Shown one piece after another: positions 7,354 through 15,641 of a stretch of DNA of 46,975 nucleotides. Within the stretch, counting starts at the first letter, position 1. Each line of letters opens with the position of its first letter. The notes below the pieces were generated by a model, which worked only from the letters and a program-made list of their open reading frames with translations, searched no databases and had not been told where the DNA came from. Location of the stretch: contig JAFOEU010000102.1 of the NCBI GenBank assembly GCA_017387685.1, positions 1-46,975 of the forward strand, read 5' to 3'. The stretch comes from Clostridia bacterium (GTDB lineage Bacteria > Bacillota > Clostridia > Oscillospirales > CAG-272). Both the position numbers and the translations under genes were made by a program.

Positions 7354-8639
7354 TGCAGATGTTCGAAGTTGCGGCAACACTTTTTGACTCGATCCTCACG
7401 ATATGGTTCGTAACAAGGTTTTGTAAGCTTGAAAGTAAAAGGAGATATCAGATCGGCGCGGTTCTGCTGATTTTATGTGTAACCGTTTTTTGCGACAAGC
7501 TGTTTGCCGATTTTAATACGGTATCAATATTGTTGTGCGCTGCGATCACCTTGATGTATACCGCTCTTTCAGCGTATAGCATTTCATTCAGACAAATACT
7601 TGCCGTATGTCTGTTTTGGGTTTCGCTGATGGCGGTCAGCAGCACACTTTTTATCGTGATTTCGATGATAACGCAGGATTTTGAATCCCACCTTATGGGC
7701 AGCGATTCGACGGTAAGATATATTTACGTTATTCTACACAAGATAATACTTTTTACGCTTCTTCGCCTGATCCTTGCCTTAGTAAATGTGGATGGCAAAG
7801 TTGGCAGATTGAATGCGGTGCTTACATTCACGGTTTCTGCGGTTTCGGTGTTTGGACTTGGCGCGACAATGGTGATCGCCACAACGGATCACGCAAGCAC
7901 TCTCGGCTCGCAGATCGCCGTGCTGATCGTTTCCTTCCTTTTGGTAAATATTATTCTGTATTTCATGCTCGCGCAGATTCAAAGACTGCAAAAGAAGGAA
8001 TACGAGCTCAAACTCCTCGAAGAAAAGACCGCCTTCGACAGCGCGCGTCACGAGGAGACCACAGCAGTTTGGCAGAACGTCCGCCGAATTCAGCACGATA
8101 TGAAGCATCATTTCTCGGTTATAAACGCCCAACTCGAGGCGGGTAAAGCCGACGAAAGCCGCGAATACCTTGCAAAGCTCATACCCGAGATCGAGTCGAT
8201 GGGCAGAGTTATCCGCTCGGAAAACAAGACGATCGACTATATAATCAATTCCAAGCTCAGCGCGCTTACAGATACTCAGATAGTAATCTCGGGTCTGATC
8301 GCAGATTTTTCTGACATCGAAGACCGCGACCTCGCCTGCCTGTTCGGCAACATTCTCGATAACGCCATCGAAGCGATCTCGGAGCTTGAAGAAAAACGGA
8401 TAGAGATCCTTTTCTCTGTCGAAAACGCAAGCCGAATGATCATCTTCAAAAACACGATTGGCAAATCGGTGCTGAAAAACAACCCCGACCTCCGCTCGAC
8501 CAAAAAGGATAATTCCTCGCACGGTTTCGGTCACAAGATCGTAGAAAAGATCGTCTCCGACCACCGCGGAATGATCGACTACTTCGAGGAAGGCGATATG
8601 TTCGGAGTGCAGATCATTTTCCCGGGAATAGCAAAATAA
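7350..8639 (+). CDS. GHKL-type sensor histidine kinase (AgrC/ComD type)
   Basis: A 429-residue membrane kinase. Six membrane segments fill residues 1-210; a coiled-coil linker leads to the phosphoacceptor H249 in RIQHDMKHHF, and the ATPase domain shows the N box (LFGNILDNAIEAI, about 331-343) and G box (SHGFGHKIVEKI, about 390-401). This is the architecture of kinases that sense peptides or envelope stress. It is coupled to the response regulator by a 4-nt overlap. No agrD/agrB-like peptide genes are seen, so the signal is unknown and could be linked to the transporter operon it probably controls. Confidence 0.92.
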   Translation: MMQMFEVAATLFDSILTIWFVTRFCKLESKRRYQIGAVLLILCVTVFCDKLFADFNTVSILLCAAITLMYTALSAYSISFRQILAVCLFWVSLMAVSSTLFIVISMITQDFESHLMGSDSTVRYIYVILHKIILFTLLRLILALVNVDGKVGRLNAVLTFTVSAVSVFGLGATMVIATTDHASTLGSQIAVLIVSFLLVNIILYFMLAQIQRLQKKEYELKLLEEKTAFDSARHEETTAVWQNVRRIQHDMKHHFSVINAQLEAGKADESREYLAKLIPEIESMGRVIRSENKTIDYIINSKLSALTDTQIVISGLIADFSDIEDRDLACLFGNILDNAIEAISELEEKRIEILFSVENASRMIIFKNTIGKSVLKNNPDLRSTKKDNSSHGFGHKIVEKIVSDHRGMIDYFEEGDMFGVQIIFPGIAK

Positions 8640-8653
8640 TATAAAATAAAAAG

Positions 8654-8690
8654 TAGGGTGTCGTAAATCTTTTGGGTTTACGACACCCTA
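8654..8690 (+). terminator. Terminator of the two-component operon
   Basis: A perfect 14-bp stem (8654-8667 with 8677-8690) starts 15 nt after the kinase stop, followed by TTTAATAAAA; the A-rich 5' side could make it bidirectional. Confidence 0.8.
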
Positions 8691-9001
8691 TTTAATAAAA
8701 AATCATAAGTTATGATTGATTATGAGAAAATTTACCTTCGTACAATAATTACAACCAGCGTTCCCGATATGTATATATTCCATCTCGCTTAAATTAGCAT
8801 TATATCGAGTGAATTAAGGTCTTTTGACATAGTTTTTCGGGGGATTTGACCGCCTTTTTCCGCTTTATCTATGGCGTCTACGAAAAAACGGTATCAAAAT
8901 GGTATCAATGATATCACCCGGAAGTACGGTTCTTCGGTGTAATTCATTATACCATAAACAAGAAGTTTGCAGAGAATTTAAGTTTACATTTTTGCATTGG
9001 A
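8691..9001. other. Gene-free stretch with a short repeat
   Basis: AT-rich spacer. The only feature I see is a tandem GGTATCA motif at 8890-8908, related to the repeats at 11107-11131 and 40039-40063. No start signals with ribosome binding sites of note. Confidence 0.5.
8890..8908 (+). repeat. GGTATCAAAA-type tandem motif, copy 1
   Basis: Two GGTATCA units 11 bp apart, differing at one position from the first 19 bp of the 25-bp repeat at 11107-11131. Homology here is shorter than between the other two copies. Confidence 0.45.
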
Positions 9002-9030
9002 AAAGGCGGCACCCTGCAGGTGCCGCCTTT
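9002..9030 (-). terminator. Terminator of the sigma/anti-sigma operon
   Basis: A perfect 12-bp GC-rich stem (9002-9013 with 9019-9030) 38 bp beyond the minus-strand operon end. The following minus-strand sequence is only moderately T-rich. Confidence 0.6.
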
Positions 9031-9067
9031 CCTTGTGGTAGTCGTCGAATGATTGGCGGCTTATTAT

Positions 9068-10339
9068 TCAACCTGCAAGCTCAGGAACTCCAATCTCCAA
9101 ATAGATGCTTATAAATTTAATCGTATTCATATTGGATATTTCCTTCAATGCTTCAAGATTGATGTTCTCATACTTAACAGACAACCAGGCAAAAGCACTT
9201 GTTTGATACTTTCTCGTTACGTTGATTGTTTCATAATTTATGTCCTTGAAAACTTCTTCGGATAAAGCTGTACTGCTTGTTATCGAAATCATAATTCTAT
9301 CTGTATCATACTGCCCTGCTACGATCATAGCATTGATTTTATCAATCAACTCTGCATCCGTTTTTGCAAATCGCGAGGAATGATCGAAAGTCTCACATTC
9401 AATCTTTTCAAGTGCAAAACCCGTTACATTATTCTCATAAGTGGGTATATCGCCCTCTTCGTGCTCATAATTTCTACGCTTTGCAAGACTTAACTTATAA
9501 CTACCCTTGTCTACCACTTCAAGATTCGCAAGCTTTTCTTTTTGAATGAAAACAAACAATTTATTGTTCTTAACGATAGTACACAACCCCAACTCAGAGA
9601 AAACCTTTTCAGTATCATCCACGTAGCTACTGTGATAAGCCTTGTATGCATCATCCGCCATAATTTCTAACTGTTCCGCTTCGGCAAAAACATTTGAACT
9701 ATCTTCCTCCACTTGAGCTTTGTTAAACTCACCGTCCACTATATAATTCGACAAAAGATCTTCACCGTAATATTCAATCCGTTGGTCGTACAGCTCTTTT
9801 GCCCATTTTTCACCTTCGGGAGTCCCTATCGTATATACCAAGTCACCGTACTTTAACACATCACCATCTTTTAGAAGTTGAGCGAGTTTTTCAAAAAGGC
9901 TACATTTATCTTCTTTCTCTTGCCTTATTTGAGCTACGGTTTTTCCGTTGAAAACAAATCCGTCCGAAAAGGTTTTAGATATATGCAACGCAAAGTATTG
10001 ATTGGGAGCCGCTCTATCCAATTTTTGATAAAGTGAATATGAATCCACGCGCCAACCTTCCCATAACGGTACTTGTATACTGATGTCGGGTGCATCCCCT
10101 ATATCCGTATTCCAAATAATATTGTCTATATCAGTAGGAAGTCCGAATGAGGGTTCATCCTTGCTTAACATCGGTATCACGATGATTGTACTCAAAATCA
10201 GAGCAAAACACGCCGCAAGCGAAGCCCATTTTACCCACCCGTTTCTTTTTTTCTTTTGCACCGTCTCGGCAGGAGCAGCCTTTGCGATGAGTTCGGGATC
10301 AAGACCGCCGAGGCTCCTATAAATATTTGTATTCGTCAT
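9068..10339 (-). CDS. Membrane-anchored anti-sigma-like protein
   Basis: A 423-residue protein. Short cytoplasmic N-terminus (NIYRSLGGLDPELIAKAAP), a Lys-rich patch, one membrane segment (about 37-58), then about 360 extracytoplasmic residues with no recognised domain. This topology, and the ATGA overlap with the upstream ECF sigma gene, is that of regulators that hold an ECF sigma factor until an outside signal arrives. No zinc-binding anti-sigma motif is visible, so the anti-sigma role is inferred from position. Terminated by the hairpin at 9002-9030. Confidence 0.65.
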   Translation of the reverse strand: MTNTNIYRSLGGLDPELIAKAAPAETVQKKKRNGWVKWASLAACFALILSTIIVIPMLSKDEPSFGLPTDIDNIIWNTDIGDAPDISIQVPLWEGWRVDSYSLYQKLDRAAPNQYFALHISKTFSDGFVFNGKTVAQIRQEKEDKCSLFEKLAQLLKDGDVLKYGDLVYTIGTPEGEKWAKELYDQRIEYYGEDLLSNYIVDGEFNKAQVEEDSSNVFAEAEQLEIMADDAYKAYHSSYVDDTEKVFSELGLCTIVKNNKLFVFIQKEKLANLEVVDKGSYKLSLAKRRNYEHEEGDIPTYENNVTGFALEKIECETFDHSSRFAKTDAELIDKINAMIVAGQYDTDRIMISITSSTALSEEVFKDINYETINVTRKYQTSAFAWLSVKYENINLEALKEISNMNTIKFISIYLEIGVPELAG

Positions 10340-10893
10340 ACGTCAAAGCCCTCCTTATGTAAAAATTCTTTCAGCTTCTTTCTTGTGCGGAGCAAGAGGA
10401 CGGTTACGGAGCTTTCTTTCATTCTGTACTCCTCCGCAATCTCGGCTACGGAGCTTGAGTACCAATACCGGCGCACAAAAACATTCTGCGTTTTGTCGGG
10501 CAAAGACCAAACAAACTTATTTAGAGCGTCCCTCAGAGCAACGCTCTCGCCAATGTCCTCTCCGCTGTCGTTGTCGGGAATACACTCGGCAAGCTCGTCA
10601 AGAACAAGCATCACTTGTCCTCCGCGCTTCTGCGTGTGGTATTTCTCATAGAGATCAAGCGAAAGCTGACGGCTTATCATCCCGACGTATGGCTTTAGCG
10701 GATCGGGGCGATTGGGTGGAATCGTATTCCACATTTTGAGATAAGTATCGTTGACGATCTCTTTTGCGTCTTCGTCATTTTCGAGAATGCGATATGCGAT
10801 GTAATGGCAGTACCGTCCGTACTTCTTTTCGGTCTCGGTGATAGCAGACTCCGAGCGCTCAAAATATAGATCTACTATCTGCTTATCTTCCAT
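10336..10893 (-). CDS. ECF-type RNA polymerase sigma-70 factor
   Basis: A 185-residue sigma factor. Region 2 (residues 10-75, with DAKEIVNDTYLKMWNTIPP) binds core polymerase and the -10 box; region 4 (about 125-180, LPDKTQNVFVRRYWYSSSVAEIAEEY then a helix-turn-helix) reads the -35 box. An AGGAG site lies 9 nt before the ATG. Upstream a minus-strand TATAAT (10989-10994) and a small leader hairpin (10942-10955) are visible. It is co-transcribed with the membrane protein that probably controls it. Target promoters cannot be named. Confidence 0.9.
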   Translation of the reverse strand: MEDKQIVDLYFERSESAITETEKKYGRYCHYIAYRILENDEDAKEIVNDTYLKMWNTIPPNRPDPLKPYVGMISRQLSLDLYEKYHTQKRGGQVMLVLDELAECIPDNDSGEDIGESVALRDALNKFVWSLPDKTQNVFVRRYWYSSSVAEIAEEYRMKESSVTVLLLRTRKKLKEFLHKEGFDV

Positions 10894-11062
10894 AACTCAC
10901 ACTCCTTTCGTGTGTTCTTGAAGGTCCTTCACCCTAAAAAACGGGAATACTCCCGCCCACACTACACTCTGACGAAAACTTTTTTATAATTATAGCATAT
11001 TTTTTCAAAAAATGTGTGAACTGATATAAAAATATGGGTGCCACAGAATCTTTAATAAATAG

Positions 11063-11088
11063 CGGCAGAGACTTTTACATCTCTGCCG
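11063..11088 (-). terminator. Hairpin terminator after the sigma pseudogene
   Basis: A 9-bp stem (11063-11071 with 11080-11088) followed on the minus strand by CTATTTATTAAAG. It lies beyond the repeat that cuts the sigma pseudogene. Confidence 0.5.
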
Positions 11089-11106
11089 TTGTTCATTATT
11101 CTATTT

Positions 11107-11131
11107 GGTATCAAAACGGTATCAAAAATCC
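11107..11131 (+). repeat. 25-bp repeat, copy 2 (junction of the broken sigma gene)
   Basis: Identical over 25 bp to the reverse complement of 40039-40063, with looser similarity for another 15 bp (to a shared GTGCCGAAA). It contains two GGTATCA units 11 bp apart and supplies the stop codon of the broken sigma gene. Confidence 0.7.
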
Positions 11132-11600
11132 GCTTTGAGTGCCGAAAGTCCGGTTACGGCGGCAATCTTTTTGACCTGCTCGGAATAAAAATATCTGCGC
11201 ACGAACACCAGCGCATCAAGCTTCGGCAAGGATTCAAGGAAACAGTCGATAAGGTGTCCGATCTCCGTCGATTCGTAATCGGGCATATCGGCGGGTATGC
11301 ATTCATCGAGTTCTTCAAGGATCGCGCTCCGCTTTTGTCTGTTTTGTGCCTTGAGGGCGTTCAATGCGAGATTTCTGATTATGCGGCAAGCAAAGCTCTT
11401 GAGAGATGCGGGCCGCTCGGGTGGGATAGCTTCCAAAGGCGGAGATAAAGGTCGTTCAGACATTCCTCTGCGGTCAGGTGGTCGCCCGTGATGTCAAGAG
11501 CAAGCTTCAGGCACAAAGCCTTGTATTTCTTTTCAAAAAGACTAAGCCCCGCTTCATCGCGCTCAAATAACAGCTCGATGATCCTCTGCTCGTCATTCAT
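11122..11600 (-). pseudogene. Broken ECF sigma factor gene (frameshift and lost 3' end)
   Basis: The minus strand codes for an ECF sigma factor in two frames. From the ATG at 11600 (strong AGGAGG site) region 2 reads to AEECLNDLYLRLWK; then one base is missing near 11430 and the sequence continues one frame over as EAIPPERPASLKSFACRIIRN through region 4 to LDALVFVRRYFYSEQVKKIAAVTGLS. The last residues (ALKADF) are not sigma-like: they come from the 25-bp repeat, which cuts the gene inside the recognition helix. Full-length relatives go on for about 20 more residues. Probably non-functional; a sequencing error could explain the frameshift but not the truncation. Confidence 0.75.
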
Positions 11601-11762
11601 AAGACCGCCTCCTTTCTTTCGTCCTTCATTAAATAAGACAACATTTTTTCGGATTTCTGACAAATAATTAAAGTTTTCAAGTATATAATACCACCTTTTC
11701 TATTTACAGTCAAGAAAAAACTCTGTATAGCACTAATTACCAGACGGATTTTCAAAAAAGTA

Positions 11763-11791
11763 TTGACAAACGATTCGTTATGTGATATACT
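11763..11791 (+). promoter_or_regulatory. Promoter and possible operator of the LexA-like gene
   Basis: TTGACA (11763-11768), 17 nt, TATACT (11786-11791), then an inverted repeat AAGAAC-N5-GTTCTT directly after the -10. The half-sites GAAC/GTTC are those of Firmicute LexA boxes, but the spacer is 5 rather than 4, so this may be the island repressor's own operator. Confidence 0.65.
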
Positions 11792-11841
11792 ATATAAGAA
11801 CTTTTGGTTCTTTTATCGCGCGTAGTTTTTGTGAGGCAGTT

Positions 11842-12456
11842 ATGAAAAGGATGAATGAAGACAAACTGAATCAAATGGCGGAGTTTATTCACCGCTACAT
11901 AAGTGAAAACAACGGTGAATCGCCAAAATTCAAGGATATACTTGAGTATATGGAAATGAGCAAATCGGTGGGATACCGTTATCTGACCACGCTCCGCGAT
12001 CGCGGGGTTATCAAATATAACGGCCAGGATACACTTTCCATCAATGGGCAAGAAAAGATGAAGTCAGCGTTCCGACGCGTTGCCATTGTAGGATCTATTG
12101 TATGCGGCAAGCCCGAAGACAACTCGCAGATGATTCAAGGCTATGTTGCCATTCCTGAAGAGTGGATCGACGGTGATTGTTATCTGCTTCGCACATCGGG
12201 AGACTCAATGATCGACATAGGCATTGATGAAGGCGACCTTGTCCTCATAAAATGCGCCAAGGAGGCTTATGATAAACAAGTTGTTGCAGTACTCACGGAA
12301 ACAGGTACAACTTTGAAACGTTTTATGAGACACGAAAACAGTCGTCCATGGCTGATGGCAGAAAATAAAACCTATACCAAGGAGCTTCGTGAATTGAAGC
12401 CAAGCAAAATTGAAATACAGGGCATTGCCCTTAAAGTTATCAAAGATATAAAGTGA
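11842..12456 (+). CDS. LexA-like S24 self-cleaving repressor
   Basis: A 204-residue protein. The start at 11842 has GAGG 6 nt upstream. The N-terminal 65 residues form a LexA-type winged helix (FIHRYISENNGESPKFKDIL); the C-terminal S24 peptidase shows the Ser nucleophile in RTSGDSM and the Lys in TLKRFMR. The scissile pair appears to be Cys-Gly (VCGKP), as in UmuD, rather than the LexA Ala-Gly. Such repressors silence mobile elements until DNA damage triggers self-cleavage. Probable master repressor of the 11.7-17.5 kb island, controlling its own promoter through the adjacent inverted repeat. Confidence 0.85.
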   Translation: MKRMNEDKLNQMAEFIHRYISENNGESPKFKDILEYMEMSKSVGYRYLTTLRDRGVIKYNGQDTLSINGQEKMKSAFRRVAIVGSIVCGKPEDNSQMIQGYVAIPEEWIDGDCYLLRTSGDSMIDIGIDEGDLVLIKCAKEAYDKQVVAVLTETGTTLKRFMRHENSRPWLMAENKTYTKELRELKPSKIEIQGIALKVIKDIK

Positions 12457-12467
12457 GGGGAATATAA

Positions 12468-12707
12468 TTGCGTAAAGCTACACAAGATAAATACCCTATA
12501 GCAAGGTGTGCGAATCCGTCTTGCGGATGCACCATTCTCTACAGCAATGATCCGCGGAAAAAGCGCGACGTAACCGTGCGAATAGCTGAGCCCGGATTTA
12601 CAGGACTTACATACCTATGCCCCAGATGTAAGACGATGCTTGCAGTAATTGAGAAACCGACGGTTGCAGAAGGGTACGTTGCACTCCCAATCATCCAAGC
12701 AGTCTAA
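12468..12707 (+). CDS. Small zinc-ribbon-like protein
   Basis: A 79-residue protein starting with TTG at 12468, supported by a GAGGGG site 7 nt upstream; there is no ATG near. Cysteines are arranged as RCANPSCGC ... LCPRC, a likely zinc ribbon. It begins 11 nt after the LexA-like stop, so it is co-transcribed. Function unknown; nucleic-acid or protein binding is possible. The first copy of the 105-bp repeat begins 11 nt after its stop. Confidence 0.65.
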   Translation: MRKATQDKYPIARCANPSCGCTILYSNDPRKKRDVTVRIAEPGFTGLTYLCPRCKTMLAVIEKPTVAEGYVALPIIQAV

Positions 12708-12718
12708 TATTTATAATT

Positions 12719-12823
12719 GAAAGTGAACCATCCTCCCGGCTGTGAAATCGGGAGATAAGGGTGAGTATCAGGTTTATTACAGAGTCAAGATCTGTTTTAT
12801 TCTGATGCTCACCTTTTTGATAT
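12719..12823 (+). repeat. 105-bp structured repeat, copy 1
   Basis: 97 of 105 bases match copy 2 at 14569-14673. It folds as a CTCCCG/CGGGAG hairpin, then a long hairpin with outer arms GGTGAGTATCAG and CTGATGCTCACC and an inner CAGA/TCTG stem, followed by a T-rich tract. It comes right after the zinc-ribbon gene and may act as a terminator or as a cassette boundary. Confidence 0.8.
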
Positions 12824-12906
12824 TTTTTTACAAACAAACATATAATATATACACCTTGAAATAATTCGATATTTAAATATTTTATTTAGACAAATAAACA
12901 TTATAT

Positions 12907-12935
12907 TTGACAAAATAAAACATTTGTGATATAAT
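12907..12935 (+). promoter_or_regulatory. Promoter of the membrane/TPR-XRE cassette
   Basis: TTGACA (12907-12912), 17 nt, TATAAT (12930-12935): full consensus, with an unusually AT-rich upstream region that could raise its strength. It makes the cassette independently transcribed. Confidence 0.75.
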
Positions 12936-12959
12936 ATCCTCAAGCGAGGTGATATTATT

Positions 12960-14357
12960 ATGGATTATTTTAAGGCATTAATCGACTGGAGAAAAAACTC
13001 ATCCTTTTTTATGCTTTTTTTAATTTTGATAGCTGCGGTAACAGCCAACTATAATAATCTTAAAAGTACCCCAGATTCTCTGTGGTACAATAATATAGAC
13101 TATGTTTTGTTAATATTGTTAACAATTGCACCTATTCTTGTTGGCGCATATATTATCTTTATGCGAACATACATTCCCAAAGCCAAAAAAGGGAAAATCG
13201 GAATTGTGTTCTGCATTTCATATACAGAACCCCAACAATATAAAACCATATGCGACAAATTCGTCAGACCGTTTAAAAAACTTATTAACGCCAATCACTT
13301 AAATAAGTACGATGTTGTCATTGTCAACGACTTTGTCGCTGCGAAGTACTATCAACGTTTTGAAGAATATGGCAAAGACGCTGGTTTGAAATTTTTAAAG
13401 AAATCGAACTGCCAAATTCTAATTTTGGGTGATTGTATTAACGGCGGCGAAGGAGAAGAGCTTTTTTGCAAATTAAATCTTACGTTGGGCATAATACACC
13501 CCACCTTAATTCAAGCTATGGAACAGCTCCTCTGGCATGATATCAGTGTTGCATTCTCGCCCTTGAAAAAAATTGTTATTAATAAAAAGACTCAAACGCA
13601 AGATTTCGAAAGCAACGCCGATATTTTACAATATGTATTCAAATTCATATTGGCAACTACGCAATTATATTGTAACAATATTGAAGAAGCTACCAAATTA
13701 TTTTTAGAAATAAAGTCACTCCCCACCTTCAGTAATTGTCCCACAATTGATCAAATAAAGCAAACCCTTGACAACAGATTAGGGCTTTGCTATTTTGTTT
13801 TTGCAAGACAACAGTATTCACTATATCAAACCTCTCGAGATGCTTCATATCTCCAATCTGCACTTGGAGCAATCAATATGCCATACATCAAATCAATAAA
13901 GTACGATGTAAACGTACTAAAAGGAATTTGCTTATTTGTACTTAATAGAGATGTTGAGGGAGCTATTAACTGTATGAATACTGCCGAAAGAAATGATCCT
14001 ATTTTAAAATTCAATAAAGTGTTTTTGAAGTTATATCAAAACAACTCATCAACAAATATTAATAAGGCTTATTACACCTATCAATCCATCGATAAACTCC
14101 CTCAGCAAACTATTGAAGAATTGGAACGATTCATTTATGATGCATATAAGCAGGATGAAGAAAAAACTCAATTACTCTTCTTGCTTTCTATGATTTATAA
14201 CTACTTGGGCAATTCAGTTTTAGCTAAGTATTGTTATGATATCTTTTATCAAAAGAACCCCCATATTCAAAGCGCTCCCTCATTAAAGGCTGTTTTAAAC
14301 TTCTTTAACGAGGAGTATAAAAACATCGAATATACAGATGAGGAGGTACAGTTTTAA
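12960..14357 (+). CDS. Two-pass membrane protein with TPR-like C-terminal half, unknown function
   Basis: A 465-residue protein with two N-terminal membrane segments (about 16-30 and 46-67), then a cytoplasmic alpha/beta-looking domain (about 75-185: KIGIVFCIS, YDVVIVNDF, CQILILGD strands) and an alpha-helical, TPR-like half (about 220-450: IEEATKLFLEIKSL, AINCMNTAERNDPILKFN). I do not recognise a named family. The alternating hydrophobic strands recall nucleotide- or TIR/SLOG-like sensor folds, but no catalytic motif can be pinned down. GAGGTG site and consensus promoter upstream. AT-rich codon use differs from the chromosome around it. It is coupled to a small XRE regulator. Confidence 0.75.
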   Translation: MDYFKALIDWRKNSSFFMLFLILIAAVTANYNNLKSTPDSLWYNNIDYVLLILLTIAPILVGAYIIFMRTYIPKAKKGKIGIVFCISYTEPQQYKTICDKFVRPFKKLINANHLNKYDVVIVNDFVAAKYYQRFEEYGKDAGLKFLKKSNCQILILGDCINGGEGEELFCKLNLTLGIIHPTLIQAMEQLLWHDISVAFSPLKKIVINKKTQTQDFESNADILQYVFKFILATTQLYCNNIEEATKLFLEIKSLPTFSNCPTIDQIKQTLDNRLGLCYFVFARQQYSLYQTSRDASYLQSALGAINMPYIKSIKYDVNVLKGICLFVLNRDVEGAINCMNTAERNDPILKFNKVFLKLYQNNSSTNINKAYYTYQSIDKLPQQTIEELERFIYDAYKQDEEKTQLLFLLSMIYNYLGNSVLAKYCYDIFYQKNPHIQSAPSLKAVLNFFNEEYKNIEYTDEEVQF

Positions 14358-14566
14358 TGACAGTATCTTATAACAAACTGTGGAAAGTAATGATAGATAA
14401 AGGAATAAACAAGACAGAGCTGCGCCAAATGAGCGGTATATCTACAGTTACTTTAGCAAAATTAGGAAAGAATCAAATAGTTAGCATGGATGCATTGATG
14501 AAGATTTGCATCGCTCTTGAATGCGATATAAAAGACATTTGCGAGTTTATTCCTAATAATAATTAA
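14357..14566 (+). CDS. Small XRE/Cro-type helix-turn-helix regulator
   Basis: A 69-residue protein that is almost only a Cro/CI helix-turn-helix (LWKVMIDKGINKTELRQMSG then ISTVTLAKLGKN). Its start overlaps the previous stop by 1 nt, with AGGAGGT ahead, so translation is coupled. It probably represses its own operon. It belongs to the common class of very small XRE proteins that accompany phage and island cargo. Confidence 0.85.
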   Translation: MTVSYNKLWKVMIDKGINKTELRQMSGISTVTLAKLGKNQIVSMDALMKICIALECDIKDICEFIPNNN

Positions 14567-14568
14567 TA

Positions 14569-14673
14569 GAAAGTGAACCATCCTCCCGGCGGTGAAATCG
14601 GGAGACAAGGGTGAGTATCAGATTTATTGCAGAGCCAAGCTCTGTCTTATTCTGATGCTCACCCTTTTGATAT
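14569..14673 (+). repeat. 105-bp structured repeat, copy 2
   Basis: Begins 2 nt after the XRE stop. Eight differences from copy 1. In this copy the long stem is extended to 15 perfect pairs and the inner stem is CAGAGC/GCTCTG; the T-to-C change at the closing pair keeps pairing (T-G to C-G). Both copies stand in the same position relative to the end of a gene unit. Confidence 0.8.
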
Positions 14674-14705
14674 GAAATTAATAAAACAGATAGGAGATAA
14701 AACTA

Positions 14706-15578
14706 TTGCCAGAAGAAAAAGATATTCAACAAATCGCGGATGAATTCGTAACCGCGCTTGTAAACACCGTTAGAGATGGGACAGTGCAGGAGGTTGTTGA
14801 GAAAAACAAAAATGATGCTCTCGACATAACCAACATAGCTGCCGCGCTTCCACTCAAAGAAATGCCGCCGGAAGCGGTAAAGCATCTTAAAGAGCTCTCG
14901 CAGCTCGTGAAAGATACAAGTATGGATACGCGCCATGATCTGAGTTTGGCGTTTCCACCATCACACTTTTCGGGGGAAGATAATCCGCTTATGCTGTTTT
15001 ATAAGGCATTTTATGATACTGTTACTTATTATACCGCACTTATTCAAAGTACACCCGAGATGCGTGATGCTCTTATTAAAGCAATGGCAGACAAAGGATA
15101 CAACGAGGATAATATTGACGAGTTTTTGAAACGCGAGTGGGATATCAATGCATATCTTATGAATCTTCCGCAGATTGCAGAGATTTTCAAGGAATTGCCC
15201 GATTATTCCGATTATAACTGCGGCAAGCCTTACAATTATTCACTTCAAAACGCCAAGCGCAAAATTGAGCATATTATCGACGGACAGCTTGTTGAAAAAG
15301 TATCGCTTGAACGTGGAGGTCCCTTAGATTCAAGCGGTCAATATACACCTTATCCTTTGGATGATGTAACCGATGTTACTGCCGAAGTCATCGATAAGGT
15401 ATATCTTGAACAATGCCTTGCTCTGCTTTCGCCCGAAGATCGTGAGCTTTTGATTCGTCACGCCAATGGAGAAACCTTGACCGCGCTCGCTAAAGATTAC
15501 GGTTATGCCAATGCAAGTGGAGTAAGAAAACGCATTGAACGGATCAAGAAACGAATTACTGAAAAATTTTCTGCGTAA
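14706..15578 (+). CDS. Protein with C-terminal sigma-region-4-like helix-turn-helix
   Basis: A 290-residue protein starting with TTG at 14706 (GGAG about 10 nt upstream). Residues 1-220 are mostly helical and unrecognised. Residues about 235-288 (LEQCLALLSPEDRELLIRHA, then LTALAKDYGYANASGVRKRI) look like sigma-70 region 4: a helix pair plus helix-turn-helix. It lacks region 2, so it is not a normal sigma factor. It directly precedes the serine recombinase (63 nt) and may regulate it or assist element transfer; that is inference from position. Confidence 0.7.
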   Translation: MPEEKDIQQIADEFVTALVNTVRDGTVQEVVEKNKNDALDITNIAAALPLKEMPPEAVKHLKELSQLVKDTSMDTRHDLSLAFPPSHFSGEDNPLMLFYKAFYDTVTYYTALIQSTPEMRDALIKAMADKGYNEDNIDEFLKREWDINAYLMNLPQIAEIFKELPDYSDYNCGKPYNYSLQNAKRKIEHIIDGQLVEKVSLERGGPLDSSGQYTPYPLDDVTDVTAEVIDKVYLEQCLALLSPEDRELLIRHANGETLTALAKDYGYANASGVRKRIERIKKRITEKFSA

Positions 15579-15641
15579 ATTGCTCGCACATTTGCAAGGA
15601 TCGAAGACTTATGATAAAATAAGCGCGAAAGGGGTGATTAG

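Noticed and set aside
12719-12823. A known riboswitch in the 105-bp repeat
   Set aside because: Both copies lie after stop codons, not before start codons of metabolic genes, and I recognise no riboswitch core.
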